A stretch of 64,000 nt of DNA, from NCBI RefSeq assembly GCF_003112555.1, contig NZ_BEWB01000015.1:62001-126000 (forward strand). The letters are read 5' to 3'. The notes below the pieces were generated by a model. The model was given only the letters and a program-made list of their open reading frames with translations. It was not told where the DNA came from and did no database searches. Position numbers and translations under genes: made by a program. The DNA is from Streptomyces coelicoflavus. GTDB taxonomy: Bacteria; Actinomycetota; Actinomycetes; Streptomycetales; Streptomycetaceae. How positions within the stretch are numbered: the stretch's first letter is position 1; each line of letters starts with the position of its first letter. Below, piece after piece: positions 48,425 through 56,804 of the stretch.

Positions 48425-49405
48425 ATGAAAATCCTCGTCACCGGCGGCGCCGGATTCATCGGCTCGCACTACGTACGGACCATGCTCGACGGCGGATATC
48501 CGGAATTCGAGGACGCGCACGTCACGGTCCTGGACGCGCTGACCTACGCGGGAAACCGCGACAACCTCCCCGCCGCGCACCCGCGGCTGAGCTTCGTGCA
48601 CGGGAACATCCTCGACCGGGACCTGCTGCGCACCCTCGTCGAGGGCCAGGACGCGGTGGTCCACTTCGCGGCCGAGAGCCACGTCGACCGCTCGATCGCG
48701 GGCGGCGCGGTGTTCGTCCGCACCAACGTGGAGGGCACCCAGGCGCTGCTCGAGGCCTGTCTGGCCGCCGGTGTCGGCCGGGTGGTGCACGTGTCGACGG
48801 ACGAGGTGTACGGCTCCATCGAGGAGGGCGAGTGGACCGAGGAGTCCCCGCTCCTTCCCAACTCGCCCTACGCCGCGTCCAAGGCGGCCTCCGACCTGGT
48901 CGCCCTGGCGTACGTCCGCACCCACCGGCTGAACCTCTCGGTCACCCGCTGCTCCAACAACTACGGCCCCTACCAGCACCCCGAGAAGTTCATCCCGCTC
49001 GCCGTCACCAACCTGCTCGAGGGACGTCCCATCCCCGTCTACGGGGACGGCGGCCAGGTCCGCGAGTGGCTGCACGTGGACGACCACTGCCGCGCGGTGC
49101 ACCGGGTGCTCACCCGGGGCGGGGCGGGCGAGGTCTACAACATCGGGGCCGGCACGGCCGTACCGAACCTGGACCTGGCCCACCGGCTCGCCGAACTGTG
49201 CGGGGCCGGGCCGGACATGATCCGGCACATCACCGACCGCAAGGGCCACGACCGGCGCTACGCCCTGGACCAGTCGAAGATCGAGCGGGAGCTCGGCCAC
49301 CGGCCGCTGACCGCCTTCGACGCGGGGCTGGCCGACACCGTGGCCTGGTACCGGGACAACCCCCGCTGGTGGAAGCCGGTCAAGGACAGCGGCGGCAGGC
49401 CGTGA
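48425..49405 (+). CDS. rmlB: dTDP-glucose 4,6-dehydratase
   Basis: 326 residues. Converts dTDP-glucose to dTDP-4-keto-6-deoxyglucose. NAD motif TGGAGFIGSHYVR, catalytic STDEVYGS and YAASK (Tyr-x-x-x-Lys), plus VTRCSNNYGPYQHPEKFIPL, as in all RmlB. Its stop overlaps the 2,3-dehydratase start (GTGA, 49402-49405), coupling the second and third sugar steps. Confidence 0.96.
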   Translation: MKILVTGGAGFIGSHYVRTMLDGGYPEFEDAHVTVLDALTYAGNRDNLPAAHPRLSFVHGNILDRDLLRTLVEGQDAVVHFAAESHVDRSIAGGAVFVRTNVEGTQALLEACLAAGVGRVVHVSTDEVYGSIEEGEWTEESPLLPNSPYAASKAASDLVALAYVRTHRLNLSVTRCSNNYGPYQHPEKFIPLAVTNLLEGRPIPVYGDGGQVREWLHVDDHCRAVHRVLTRGGAGEVYNIGAGTAVPNLDLAHRLAELCGAGPDMIRHITDRKGHDRRYALDQSKIERELGHRPLTAFDAGLADTVAWYRDNPRWWKPVKDSGGRP

Positions 49406-50775
49406 GCGCGCCGGCCCGCCCCATGGAGCGCTCCTGGGCACCGACCGCGGAGCGCCTGGCACTGTCGGCCGCGACGACCGCGGGGGCGCACGTCCCCACG
49501 GCCGGGGTACCGGCCTGGCTCGAGGAGCACCGCCGCTCGGGCGGGACGGTGGTCCGGCGGATCCCGTTCGCCGAGCTGGCCCACTGGTCGTTCGCCGCGG
49601 ACACCGGCAACCTGCGGCACAGCAGCGGACGGTTCTTCACCGTCGAGGGCCTCGACGTGCGGCGGCCCGGTGCCCAGTGGCAGCAGCCGATCATCGTGCA
49701 GCCGGAGATCGGCATCCTCGGCATCCTCGCCAAGGAGTTCGACGGGGTCCTCCACTTCCTCATGCAGGCCAAGATGGAGCCCGGCAACCCCAACCTGGTG
49801 CAGCTCTCCCCCACCGTGCAGGCCACCCGCAGCAACTACACCAAGGCCCACGGCGGCACGGCGGTGAAGTACCTGGAGCACTTCCTCGACCCCCGGCGGG
49901 AGAGCGTGCTCACGGACGTCCTCCAGTCCGAGCACGGCGCCTGGTTCTACCGCAAGCGCAACCGCAACATGATCGTCGAGGTGGACGGCGACGTGCCCCA
50001 CGACGACGCGTTCCGCTGGCTCACCCTCGGTCAGATCCACGAGCTGCTGCGGCTGGACAACGTCGTGAACATGGACGCGCGCACCGTGCTGGCGAGCGCG
50101 CCGTCCGTCCCGGCCGGCACCCGAGCCCTGTCGTCCGACGCCGGCCTGATGACCTGGTTCACCGGCGAGCGCGCCCGGCACGACGTCCACGCCCGCCGCA
50201 TGCCGCTCGGCGAGGTCTCCGGCTGGCGGCGGGACGCGTACTCCCTGGACCGGGCCGACGGCAGGTTCTTCCGCGTGGTGGCGGTGTCGGTCGAGGGCGC
50301 CGGCCGTGAGGTGGCCGGCTGGACCCAGCCGATCCTCGAGCCCGTGGAGCGGGGGGTCGTCGGATTCGCCTACCGGGAGTTCGGCGGTGTCCCGCACGTC
50401 CTGGCGCACGCCCGCGTCGAGGGCGGCTTCCTCGACACCGTCGAGCTCGCGCCGACCGTGCAGTGCGCTCCCTCGAACTACGCCCCGCTGCCGGCCGGTG
50501 AGCGCCCGCCGTTCCTCGACGCGCTGCTGAACGCCGCCCCCGAGCGCGTGCGCTACTCGACGGTCCACTCCGAGGAGGGCGGCCGGTTCCTCGACGCCGA
50601 GAGCCGCTACCTGGTCGTGGAGACCGACGAGGCCACCACGCCCACCCAGCCGCCGCCGGGGTACCACTGGGTCACGCCGGGCCAGCTGAACTGGCTCGCC
50701 GGGCACAGCCGCTACGTCAACGTGCAGGCCAGGACGCTGCTCGCGATCCTCGGCACGGTCACCGCGGGCCGCTGA
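49402..50775 (+). CDS. NDP-hexose 2,3-dehydratase (OleV/UrdS-like)
   Basis: 457 residues from GTG 49402. Two homologous halves, as in this family: first WQQPIIVQPEIGILGILAKEFDGVLHFLMQAKMEPGNPNLVQLSPTVQ (about 92-140), then WTQPILEPVERGVVGFAYREFGG and VELAPTVQCAPSNY. It removes the 2-hydroxyl, the committed step to 2,6-dideoxysugars. The cooperating 3-ketoreductase is at 25482. Ends before a strong terminator. Confidence 0.92.
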   Translation: MSAPARPMERSWAPTAERLALSAATTAGAHVPTAGVPAWLEEHRRSGGTVVRRIPFAELAHWSFAADTGNLRHSSGRFFTVEGLDVRRPGAQWQQPIIVQPEIGILGILAKEFDGVLHFLMQAKMEPGNPNLVQLSPTVQATRSNYTKAHGGTAVKYLEHFLDPRRESVLTDVLQSEHGAWFYRKRNRNMIVEVDGDVPHDDAFRWLTLGQIHELLRLDNVVNMDARTVLASAPSVPAGTRALSSDAGLMTWFTGERARHDVHARRMPLGEVSGWRRDAYSLDRADGRFFRVVAVSVEGAGREVAGWTQPILEPVERGVVGFAYREFGGVPHVLAHARVEGGFLDTVELAPTVQCAPSNYAPLPAGERPPFLDALLNAAPERVRYSTVHSEEGGRFLDAESRYLVVETDEATTPTQPPPGYHWVTPGQLNWLAGHSRYVNVQARTLLAILGTVTAGR

Positions 50776-50794
50776 GCCCCCGCACCGGGAAACG

Positions 50795-50838
50795 CCACGG
50801 GCCCTGTCCGGCAACTCGCTGCCGGACAGGGCCCGTGG
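50795..50838. terminator. Bidirectional terminator, 19-bp stem
   Basis: 50795-50813 pairs perfectly with 50820-50838 (CCACGGGCCC... with ...GGGCCCGTGG), loop of 6, between the 2,3-dehydratase and the convergent CMD-like gene. Confidence 0.87.
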
Positions 50839-50876
50839 GAGACCCGGCTGCTGTGCCCCCTGCTGCGCTACTGCGC

Positions 50877-51392
50877 CTACTGCGCCTGCTGCGCGGCGGG
50901 GAGCCGGCTGGTCATCGGGGTCCACTTCTTGGGGTTGATCCGCCAGTCCACCGGCTCCTGCTTGGTGACGACGTTGACCCGGTTCCAGAGGTTGACCAGG
51001 CCTATGTGCAGGACCACGGCGGCCAGCTGCACCTCGGTCCAGTGCTTCGCGGCCTCTTCCCAGACCTCGTCCGACACCGGGTCCTCGCGGCCGTCGATGC
51101 GCGTGGCGGCCTCGGCCAGCGCCAGCACGGAACGCTCGGCGTCGGTGAAGCAGGTCTGCTCCCGCCACCTCTCCACCAGCGGCAGGCGGTGATCCTCCTC
51201 CCCCGCCTCCTCGAACTCCCGCTGCTTCTTCGGCAGTTCCACGGTGCGGCCGTTGATCTGGCTCACCCTCAGGTGGACGAGCACGAGCGTCTGCAGCGGC
51301 ACGTCGACGCTGTTGACGGCCTTGACCAGGGCGCGCATGGGCGGAAGAACGTCGGGCACCACCAACGAGGGGTTGGGCATCCGCGGCGACAT
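50877..51392 (-). CDS. Carboxymuconolactone decarboxylase-like protein lacking CxxC (copy 2)
   Basis: 171 residues from ATG 51392 (AAGGAG upstream). Paralogue of the 27892 protein: MPNPSLVVPDVLPP, HLRVSQINGRTVELPKK (no CxxC) and HIGLVNLWNRVNVVTKQEPVDW. It has an extra Gln/Lys-rich insertion around 55-70 and a longer C-terminus. The shared loss of the redox cysteines suggests the pair evolved a common non-peroxidase function, perhaps on successive intermediates or as a hetero-oligomer. Confidence 0.75.
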   Translation of the reverse strand: MSPRMPNPSLVVPDVLPPMRALVKAVNSVDVPLQTLVLVHLRVSQINGRTVELPKKQREFEEAGEEDHRLPLVERWREQTCFTDAERSVLALAEAATRIDGREDPVSDEVWEEAAKHWTEVQLAAVVLHIGLVNLWNRVNVVTKQEPVDWRINPKKWTPMTSRLPAAQQAQ

Positions 51393-51490
51393 GATTCTCC
51401 TTCGCATGGGGAATTCGGAAAACAGTTTGCTCAGGGCGGCCGCCTTTTCTCAATCGACACGAAACAGAGAAAGTGCGGTTCCACGTGTTC

Positions 51491-52228
51491 TCAAGCGCGT
51501 GCGGCCGCTTTCGCGAGGGCCTGGTGAAGCCGGCGGTCGGCCGTCTGCCCGGATTCCCATTGCACACCGAGCACAAAGGGGTGGTCCGTCGCCTCCACCG
51601 CCTCCACGGTTCCGTCCTCGGCCCAGCCGGTGGCCGCCAGGCCCGCGCCGAGCCGGTCCACCGCCTGGTGGTGGTGGCAGGCCGTCTCGGGCTCGTCCTC
51701 GTCGAGGACGCCGGCGATCCGGCTGCCGGGCAGCAGCTTGAGCGGACGGCGGCCGAGGGTGAAGGAGGGCGTGCGGGGGCGGTGCCCGTCGTGGCCGGTG
51801 ACGTCCGGCAGCTGCTGGTGGAGGGTGCCGCCGTGCAGCACGTTGAGCAGCTGCATGCCTCGGCAGATCGCCAGGACCGGGATCCCCGCCTCGAGCGCCC
51901 CCGCGACCAGGGCCAGTTCGACGCGGTCGGCGTCCGGGGTCATCGCCCGGGTCGCCGGGTGGGCGTCCTGGCCGTACAGCGCCGGGTCCAGGTCGGGGCC
52001 GCCCGGGACCAGCAGTCCGTCGAGCCGGCCGGCCAGGTCCTCGGCCCCGGGCAGCAGCGGGAGCAGCAGGGGCGTGCAGCCCGCCTCGGACAGGAACGCC
52101 GCGTGCGACTGGAGCGCCAGGGAGACGACCAGGTCGCTGCCCTGGAGGGTGACGGGGGCCGTCCGCGCGCAGATTCCGACGACCGGACGCCGGCCGGTGG
52201 ACGCCGGACGGTTCGTGACTGAATTCAT
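51491..52228 (-). CDS. Class I glutamine amidotransferase/PuuD-like hydrolase
   Basis: 245 residues. Gamma-glutamyl hydrolase fold: GLLVPGGPDLDPALYG, nucleophile elbow PVLAICRGMQLLNV with Cys, then HHHQAVDRLG. The C-terminal motif that should read GVQWHPE is GVQWESGQ, so the catalytic His appears replaced. PuuD-type enzymes remove gamma-glutamyl groups from amines. It could deprotect an amine in the pathway if another His acts, or be inactive. Regulated by StrR-type box 5 just upstream. Confidence 0.78.
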   Translation of the reverse strand: MNSVTNRPASTGRRPVVGICARTAPVTLQGSDLVVSLALQSHAAFLSEAGCTPLLLPLLPGAEDLAGRLDGLLVPGGPDLDPALYGQDAHPATRAMTPDADRVELALVAGALEAGIPVLAICRGMQLLNVLHGGTLHQQLPDVTGHDGHRPRTPSFTLGRRPLKLLPGSRIAGVLDEDEPETACHHHQAVDRLGAGLAATGWAEDGTVEAVEATDHPFVLGVQWESGQTADRRLHQALAKAAARA

Positions 52229-52266
52229 GACCACCCTCGTGGGTCTGCGGGTTCAACCGTCAACGG

Positions 52267-52295
52267 GTTCAACCGAGGAAAGTCGGCAGATGAAA
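52267..52295. promoter_or_regulatory. StrR/NovG-type operator 5
   Basis: GTTCAACCG, 11 bases, CAGATGAAA: one perfect arm and one 7-of-9 arm with the exact spacing. A further perfect GTTCAACCG lies 16 bases upstream (52251), and ATTCAACCG is at 52457. Between the amidotransferase-like gene and the ABC ATPase. Confidence 0.6.
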
Positions 52296-52472
52296 CACGG
52301 ACTTCCCTGGACCGTCCGAACCGTCAAAATATCCGGGCCCCGATGCGCGGGCCATGCGTTCACGGCCCGCTCCAGGCTGCGACTACTGAACAGATAGCGA
52401 TCCTGCTATCCAGGTGCCCGGGGAGTTTTCCGCCCCGGCGAAACTCTCGCAGGCCATTCAACCGAGGTGACC

Positions 52473-53399
52473 ATGATCGAGGCGAAGAACCTCACCAAAC
52501 GCTACGGCGACAAGACCGCCGTGAACGACCTGTCGTTCACGGTCGAGCCCGGCCGGGTCACCGGCTTCCTGGGTCCCAACGGCGCAGGCAAGTCCACCAC
52601 GATGCGACTGCTGCTGGGGCTCGACCGGCCCGACGCCGGCGAGGCCACCGTCAACGGCGTGCCCTACCGCGAACTGGCGCGACCCCTGCGGGTGGTCGGG
52701 GCGCTGCTGGAGGCACGCGCCGTGCACACCGGCCGCAGCGCCTACGACCACCTGCTGTGCCTCGCCCAGACCCAGGGCATCGGGCGGCGCCGGGTCGGCG
52801 AGGTCGTCGAGCAGGTCGGGCTCGGGTCGGTGGCCCGCAAGCGGGCGGGCGGCTTCTCGCTCGGCATGGGCCAGCGGCTCGGCATCGCCGCCGCGCTGCT
52901 CGGCGACCCCGCGGCGCTGGTCCTGGACGAGCCGGTCAACGGCCTCGACCCCGAGGGCATCCTGTGGATCCGGAACCTGATGAAGTCGCTCGCGGCCGAG
53001 GGCCGTGCCGTCCTCGTCTCCAGCCACCTGATGAACGAGATGGCCGTCACCGCCGACCACCTCGTCGTCATCGGCCGCGGCCGGCTGGTCGCCGACTGCT
53101 CCACCGAGGAGTTCATCGAGCGGAGCACGGAGCAGTCCGTCCTGGTCCGCACGCCCGACGGGACGCGACTCGCCGAGCTGCTGAAGGGCAAGGGGGCCAC
53201 CGTCACCACCACCGGCGACGGGGACCTGGACGTGACCGGGCTGGAGGCCTCGCGCATCGCCGAACTCGCCGCCGCCGAGGGCCTGGTCCTGCACGAGATC
53301 TCGACCCGCCGCGGCTCCCTCGAGGACGCCTTCATGGAACTGACCAAGGACGCCGTCGAGTACGACGCCGGCGTGCCCACCGCCGGAGGTGTGAAGTGA
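52473..53399 (+). CDS. ABC-2 exporter ATP-binding protein (DrrA-like)
   Basis: 308 residues from ATG 52473 (GAGG five bases upstream). Walker A GPNGAGKST, signature FSLGMGQRLGIAAALL, Walker B ALVLDEPVNGLD, H-loop VSSHLMNE, then a regulatory C-terminus ending in SLEDAFMELT. Daunorubicin-resistance-type ATPase that energises the permease at 53396. Probable self-resistance or product export. Confidence 0.9.
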   Translation: MIEAKNLTKRYGDKTAVNDLSFTVEPGRVTGFLGPNGAGKSTTMRLLLGLDRPDAGEATVNGVPYRELARPLRVVGALLEARAVHTGRSAYDHLLCLAQTQGIGRRRVGEVVEQVGLGSVARKRAGGFSLGMGQRLGIAAALLGDPAALVLDEPVNGLDPEGILWIRNLMKSLAAEGRAVLVSSHLMNEMAVTADHLVVIGRGRLVADCSTEEFIERSTEQSVLVRTPDGTRLAELLKGKGATVTTTGDGDLDVTGLEASRIAELAAAEGLVLHEISTRRGSLEDAFMELTKDAVEYDAGVPTAGGVK

Positions 53400-54235
53400 C
53401 CACCACGACCGTGCCCGTACCGCAGGCGGCGTCGGCCGCCCAGGAGCGCCCGGCGGGCTTCGCGGGTCTGATGCTCTCGGAGTGGACCAAGATCCGTTCC
53501 GTCCGCTCCACCGTCTGGTCGCTCGCCGTCCTGGTCGTGCTCACCCTGGTGTTCACCGGGCTCTTCATGAAGATGGGCATCGCGAACTGGGACGAGACCA
53601 ACGCCGCCCAGCGGGCGGAGATGAGGACGGACCCGACGGGCACCATCCTGGGCAGCGGCATCCTGCTGAGCCAGCTGGCGGTGTGCGTCCTGGGCGTGAT
53701 GGCGATCGCCTCCGAGTACTCCACCGGCATGATCCGTGCCAGCCTGCTCGCGGTGCCCCGGCGGGTGCCCGTGCTGGCCGCCAAGAGCGCGGTGTTCGGG
53801 CTGCTGGTCCTGGTGGTGGGCGAGGTGACCGCGTTCGGCTCCTTCTTCGTCGGCGCGCCGATCCTCGACGGCAAGGCGCCGGTCGCGCTCGGCGACGCGG
53901 GCGTCGTGCGGGCCGTCGTCGGCTGCGGTCTCTACCTCGCCCTGCTCGGTCTGTTCGCCCTCGCCGTCGGCGCGATCGTCCGGCACACGGCGGCGGCCAT
54001 CACCACCGTCGTCGGCTTCGTCCTGGTGATCACCCCGATGGCGGGGATGCTGCCGGGCAGCGTCGGCGAGCACATCCACGCCTGGCTCCCGACGGAGGCG
54101 GGCTTCATGATCACCCAGCAGCACGCCCGCGCGGGCGACCTGCTCGGCCCCTGGGAGGGCCTGGGGGTGCTCGCGCTGTGGACGGCCGCCCTGATGGCCG
54201 TCGCGGCGGTGCAGTTGCGGCGCCGGGACGCCTAG
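53396..54235 (+). CDS. ABC-2 exporter permease (DrrB-like)
   Basis: 279 residues from GTG 53396, overlapping the ATPase stop. Six membrane segments, the first at about 35-55 after LMLSEWTKIRSVRSTVWS, a typical ABC-2/ABC transporter permease start. Pairs with the upstream ATPase in a two-gene exporter. It is the last structural gene before the cluster regulator. Confidence 0.87.
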   Translation: MTTTTVPVPQAASAAQERPAGFAGLMLSEWTKIRSVRSTVWSLAVLVVLTLVFTGLFMKMGIANWDETNAAQRAEMRTDPTGTILGSGILLSQLAVCVLGVMAIASEYSTGMIRASLLAVPRRVPVLAAKSAVFGLLVLVVGEVTAFGSFFVGAPILDGKAPVALGDAGVVRAVVGCGLYLALLGLFALAVGAIVRHTAAAITTVVGFVLVITPMAGMLPGSVGEHIHAWLPTEAGFMITQQHARAGDLLGPWEGLGVLALWTAALMAVAAVQLRRRDA

Positions 54236-54350
54236 GCGGCGCCTGCACCGGACGGTCTGCTTTCCAGGCAACGTCGACCTGCTCTCCACCGGGGCTGGAG
54301 ACCCTCCTGCGACGCTCTTCCGCAGCGGCCGCAGAGAGGGAGTTACAGGA

Positions 54351-55538
54351 ATGGCTCAGAGCAACGCGCAAGCCGTCTCGATAACGAGCGCATTCAGTCC
54401 CGTCCGGGTGGAGAGCGTCGAAACGTCGGCGCACAGTGAATTCGACCCGAGGAATTTCGAGCAACTTCCGGCACGTGAAGTCCCCGTCACCGCGCTGAGT
54501 GGCGGGGTTTTCCTGCGCCAGGGCGGAACGGACGCCGCTCACGTCCGCCTTCTCGTCGACGCGGCGGAATCGGCGGAACTCCCTCCCATTCTCGTCCAGC
54601 TGGACGGCTGCCGCGTCATCGACGGACTGCACCGGCTCGAGGCCGCCCGGCTCATGGGCGACGACAGCATCCGGGCGCGGTTCCTCGACTGCTCCAACTC
54701 CGAGGCGCTCGTCATCGCCATGCGGGCGAACGGCGCGCACGGCCTGCCGCTGTCGAAGACCGACCGCGTCGCCGGGGCCCAGCGGGTCCTCGGCTCCCAC
54801 CCGGACTGGTCGGACCGCGCCATCGCCGGTGTCACCGGGCTGAGCGCGAAGACCATCGCGTCGCTGCGCGAGCGGTCGGCGATCGCCACGCCGCTGGGCG
54901 GCAAGCGCGTGGGGCAGGACGGCAGGCGGCGCCCGGTGGACGCGGGCGAGGGCAGGCGGCGTGCCGCCGAGTACATCGCCGCCCACCCGAACGCGCCGCT
55001 GCGCCAGGTCGCCCGGGCCACCGACGTGTCGCTGGGCACGGTGCACGACGTCAGCGCGCGGCTCAGGCGGGGCGAGGGTCCCGAACGGGGCGGGCGCCAG
55101 ACGCAGGCCGCGCGCCCGCAGCACGTGCGGGCGGTGCGTTCCGTACCGCCGCCCGGCGAGCCGGCCGCACCGGCCGAGCAGGCCGCCGACGGCACCCACC
55201 GGGCGGCGCTGCGGGTGGCCGCCGCCCCCGACGCCGCGCCGCCGCAGCGCAGGAACCACACCGACACCCCGCCCACCTGGGGAGAGGTGGTGGCCAAGAT
55301 GGCCGCCGACCCCGCCGTGCGCTACACCGCGGACGGCCGCGAACTCCTGCGCTGGATGCAGGCGCACGCCACCGAGCCCGGCGAGGACTGGCGGCGGCTG
55401 GTCGACGCCGTACCGCCGCACTGGCTCGGCGTCGTCGGCCCGATCGCCGAGCACATCGGCAGCCAGTGGTGCCAGCTCGCCGAACGCCTGAAGGCCCGCC
55501 AGGAACTGTGCCGCAACCCGTCACCGTCGGGCCCCTGA
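54351..55538 (+). CDS. StrR/NovG-like pathway activator (ParB/Srx-like domain)
   Basis: 395 residues (AGGGAG upstream of ATG). Residues about 35-125 form a ParB/sulfiredoxin-like domain (REVPVTALSGG, ILVQLDGCRVIDGLHRLEAARLMG). The central helix-turn-helix lies at about 140-170 (DWSDRAIAGVTGLSAKTIASLRER), with a second HTH-like segment NAPLRQVARATDVSLGTVHDV. The C-terminal half has WGEVVAKMAADPAVRYT. Members such as StrR and NovG activate antibiotic clusters by binding GTTCRACTG-N11-CRGTYGAAC; five such boxes occur in this cluster. It is the obvious pathway-specific activator. Confidence 0.87.
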   Translation: MAQSNAQAVSITSAFSPVRVESVETSAHSEFDPRNFEQLPAREVPVTALSGGVFLRQGGTDAAHVRLLVDAAESAELPPILVQLDGCRVIDGLHRLEAARLMGDDSIRARFLDCSNSEALVIAMRANGAHGLPLSKTDRVAGAQRVLGSHPDWSDRAIAGVTGLSAKTIASLRERSAIATPLGGKRVGQDGRRRPVDAGEGRRRAAEYIAAHPNAPLRQVARATDVSLGTVHDVSARLRRGEGPERGGRQTQAARPQHVRAVRSVPPPGEPAAPAEQAADGTHRAALRVAAAPDAAPPQRRNHTDTPPTWGEVVAKMAADPAVRYTADGRELLRWMQAHATEPGEDWRRLVDAVPPHWLGVVGPIAEHIGSQWCQLAERLKARQELCRNPSPSGP

Positions 55539-55767
55539 CACCGCCGACGGCGACGACGCCACCACCGGCCCGCGCCCCCGTCACGCCCGGCCCACCCGGC
55601 CGCCCCCGGTACGACGACGGCCCCGGAGAAGCCGGAACCGCGCCCCGAGACGACAGCACCGCCCCGAGCCGCCCACCGGCCTGCGCGCCCGGCACGGCAG
55701 CACACCCGGCACGGCAGCACACCCGGCCGCCGTACGGCCCGCCGGGGCAGAAACCGCGCCTCGGCCC
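55539..55767. other. Intergenic region after the activator, with a short tandem repeat
   Basis: About 230 bases of Pro/Ala-rich-looking, very GC-rich sequence. A 17-base unit starting GGCACGGCAGCAC is repeated back to back at 55691-55707 and 55708-55724. No gene recognised. Two convergent transcripts (activator and AraC-type) end here. Confidence 0.5.
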
Positions 55768-56607
55768 TCAAGCCCCGGGCAACACCGGCGCACCGGCCTG
55801 CGCCCCCGGCGCCGCGGCGCATCCGGGCTGCGGTACGACGGTGCGCGGAGGCCGGAGTTCGGGCAGGGCGAGCAGGACCGGCGGGTCAACGGGACTCGGC
55901 GGGCGCAGTCGTACCGCCGCGCCGGTGACGGTGCCGGCGGTCACGGCGACGGTCGCGCCCGTGCCGCCGTGGCCCCCGACGAGCGTGCTCCGCCCGGCCC
56001 GCGGGTCGCCACCGCCGGCGGCGGCCACCGCCACCGCCACCGCCACCGCGAGCAGGTGCCAGTCCCCCTCGGGCACGTCGCCCAGGCGGTAGCAGGAGGG
56101 ACGGTCGCTGGGCACGTCGACGAGGGCCGCGGCGACGGCCGGGTACCGGACGACGGGGGTGGCGAACGCGCCCAGGTACACGCGCGCGTTGCCGTGCCCC
56201 GGCGGCAGCCTGATCGTGCCCGCGACCGCACCGCGTTCCACGCCCGGCTGCGGCCGGGGCCCCGGCGGCACCTCCCCCGCCTCGAGGCACAGCCGACGGA
56301 ACCGGCCGGGAGACAGTCCCACGGCATCCGTGAAGGAATCGGCGAACGATTCCGCACCGCCGCCCCATCCGACCGCGTCGCGGATATCGGCGAGATCCGT
56401 ATCGGAATCACCGATGAGCCGCTTCGCCTCGTGAATGCGGACGGCGGCGAGGAATTTCCCGGGACTCACCCCGGTCTCCTCCCTGAACGCGCGCGAGAAG
56501 GCGAAGGTGTCGTGGATCCGGACCGTTTCCGCGACGTCCGCGACGGTCAGTGGATCGCCGAAACGCGCGCGCATGTACTCGACCGCTTTTTCCACTGCCG
56601 CGTCCAC
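55768..56607 (-). CDS. AraC-family regulator with unusual C-terminal domain
   Basis: 279 residues, GTG 56607 (GAGGTGG upstream). The AraC helix-turn-helix pair is at the N-terminus (about 5-105: VEKAVEYMRARFGDPLTVADVAE, GWGGGAESFADSFTDAVGLSPGRFR), the reverse of most AraC proteins. The C-terminal 170 residues are a VYLGAFATPVVRYP, Val/Ala-rich beta domain I do not recognise, possibly a ligand-binding fold. Faces four 11-base repeats upstream. Confidence 0.72.
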   Translation of the reverse strand: MDAAVEKAVEYMRARFGDPLTVADVAETVRIHDTFAFSRAFREETGVSPGKFLAAVRIHEAKRLIGDSDTDLADIRDAVGWGGGAESFADSFTDAVGLSPGRFRRLCLEAGEVPPGPRPQPGVERGAVAGTIRLPPGHGNARVYLGAFATPVVRYPAVAAALVDVPSDRPSCYRLGDVPEGDWHLLAVAVAVAVAAAGGGDPRAGRSTLVGGHGGTGATVAVTAGTVTGAAVRLRPPSPVDPPVLLALPELRPPRTVVPQPGCAAAPGAQAGAPVLPGA

Positions 56608-56666
56608 GGCGCCACCTCACACATGTCGATGCACTCAACAGGATGGCTCGCGTCCGTCGCGATCCG

Positions 56667-56706
56667 CTCGGACCCTGCTCGAACCCCGCTCGAACCCGGC
56701 TCGAGC
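56667..56706. repeat. Four 11-bp direct repeats (SARP-site-like)
   Basis: GCTCGGAC, GCTCGAAC, GCTCGAAC and GCTCGAGC begin at 56667, 56678, 56689 and 56700, exactly 11 bases apart, one helical turn. This is the geometry of SARP (OmpR-like) activator sites. They lie in the divergent region between the AraC-type gene and the VOC gene. No SARP gene is in the window. Confidence 0.5.
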
Positions 56707-56758
56707 CGCACCCGGACCCCGCACCGGCACCGGCAGGGGGCCACGCCCCCAAGGCGTC

Positions 56759-56798
56759 AGGATCGGAGAAGCCCACGTCCCGGGCCCGCGTCTAGCGT
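56759..56798 (+). promoter_or_regulatory. Promoter copy 1 before a VOC gene
   Basis: AGGATCGGAGAAGCCC at 56759-56774 and TAGCGT (-10-like) at 56793-56798, 6 bases before the ATG, so transcripts may be leaderless. The same element with identical 33-base offset occurs at 57671-57710. Confidence 0.6.
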
Positions 56799-56804
56799 GA
56801 ATCC

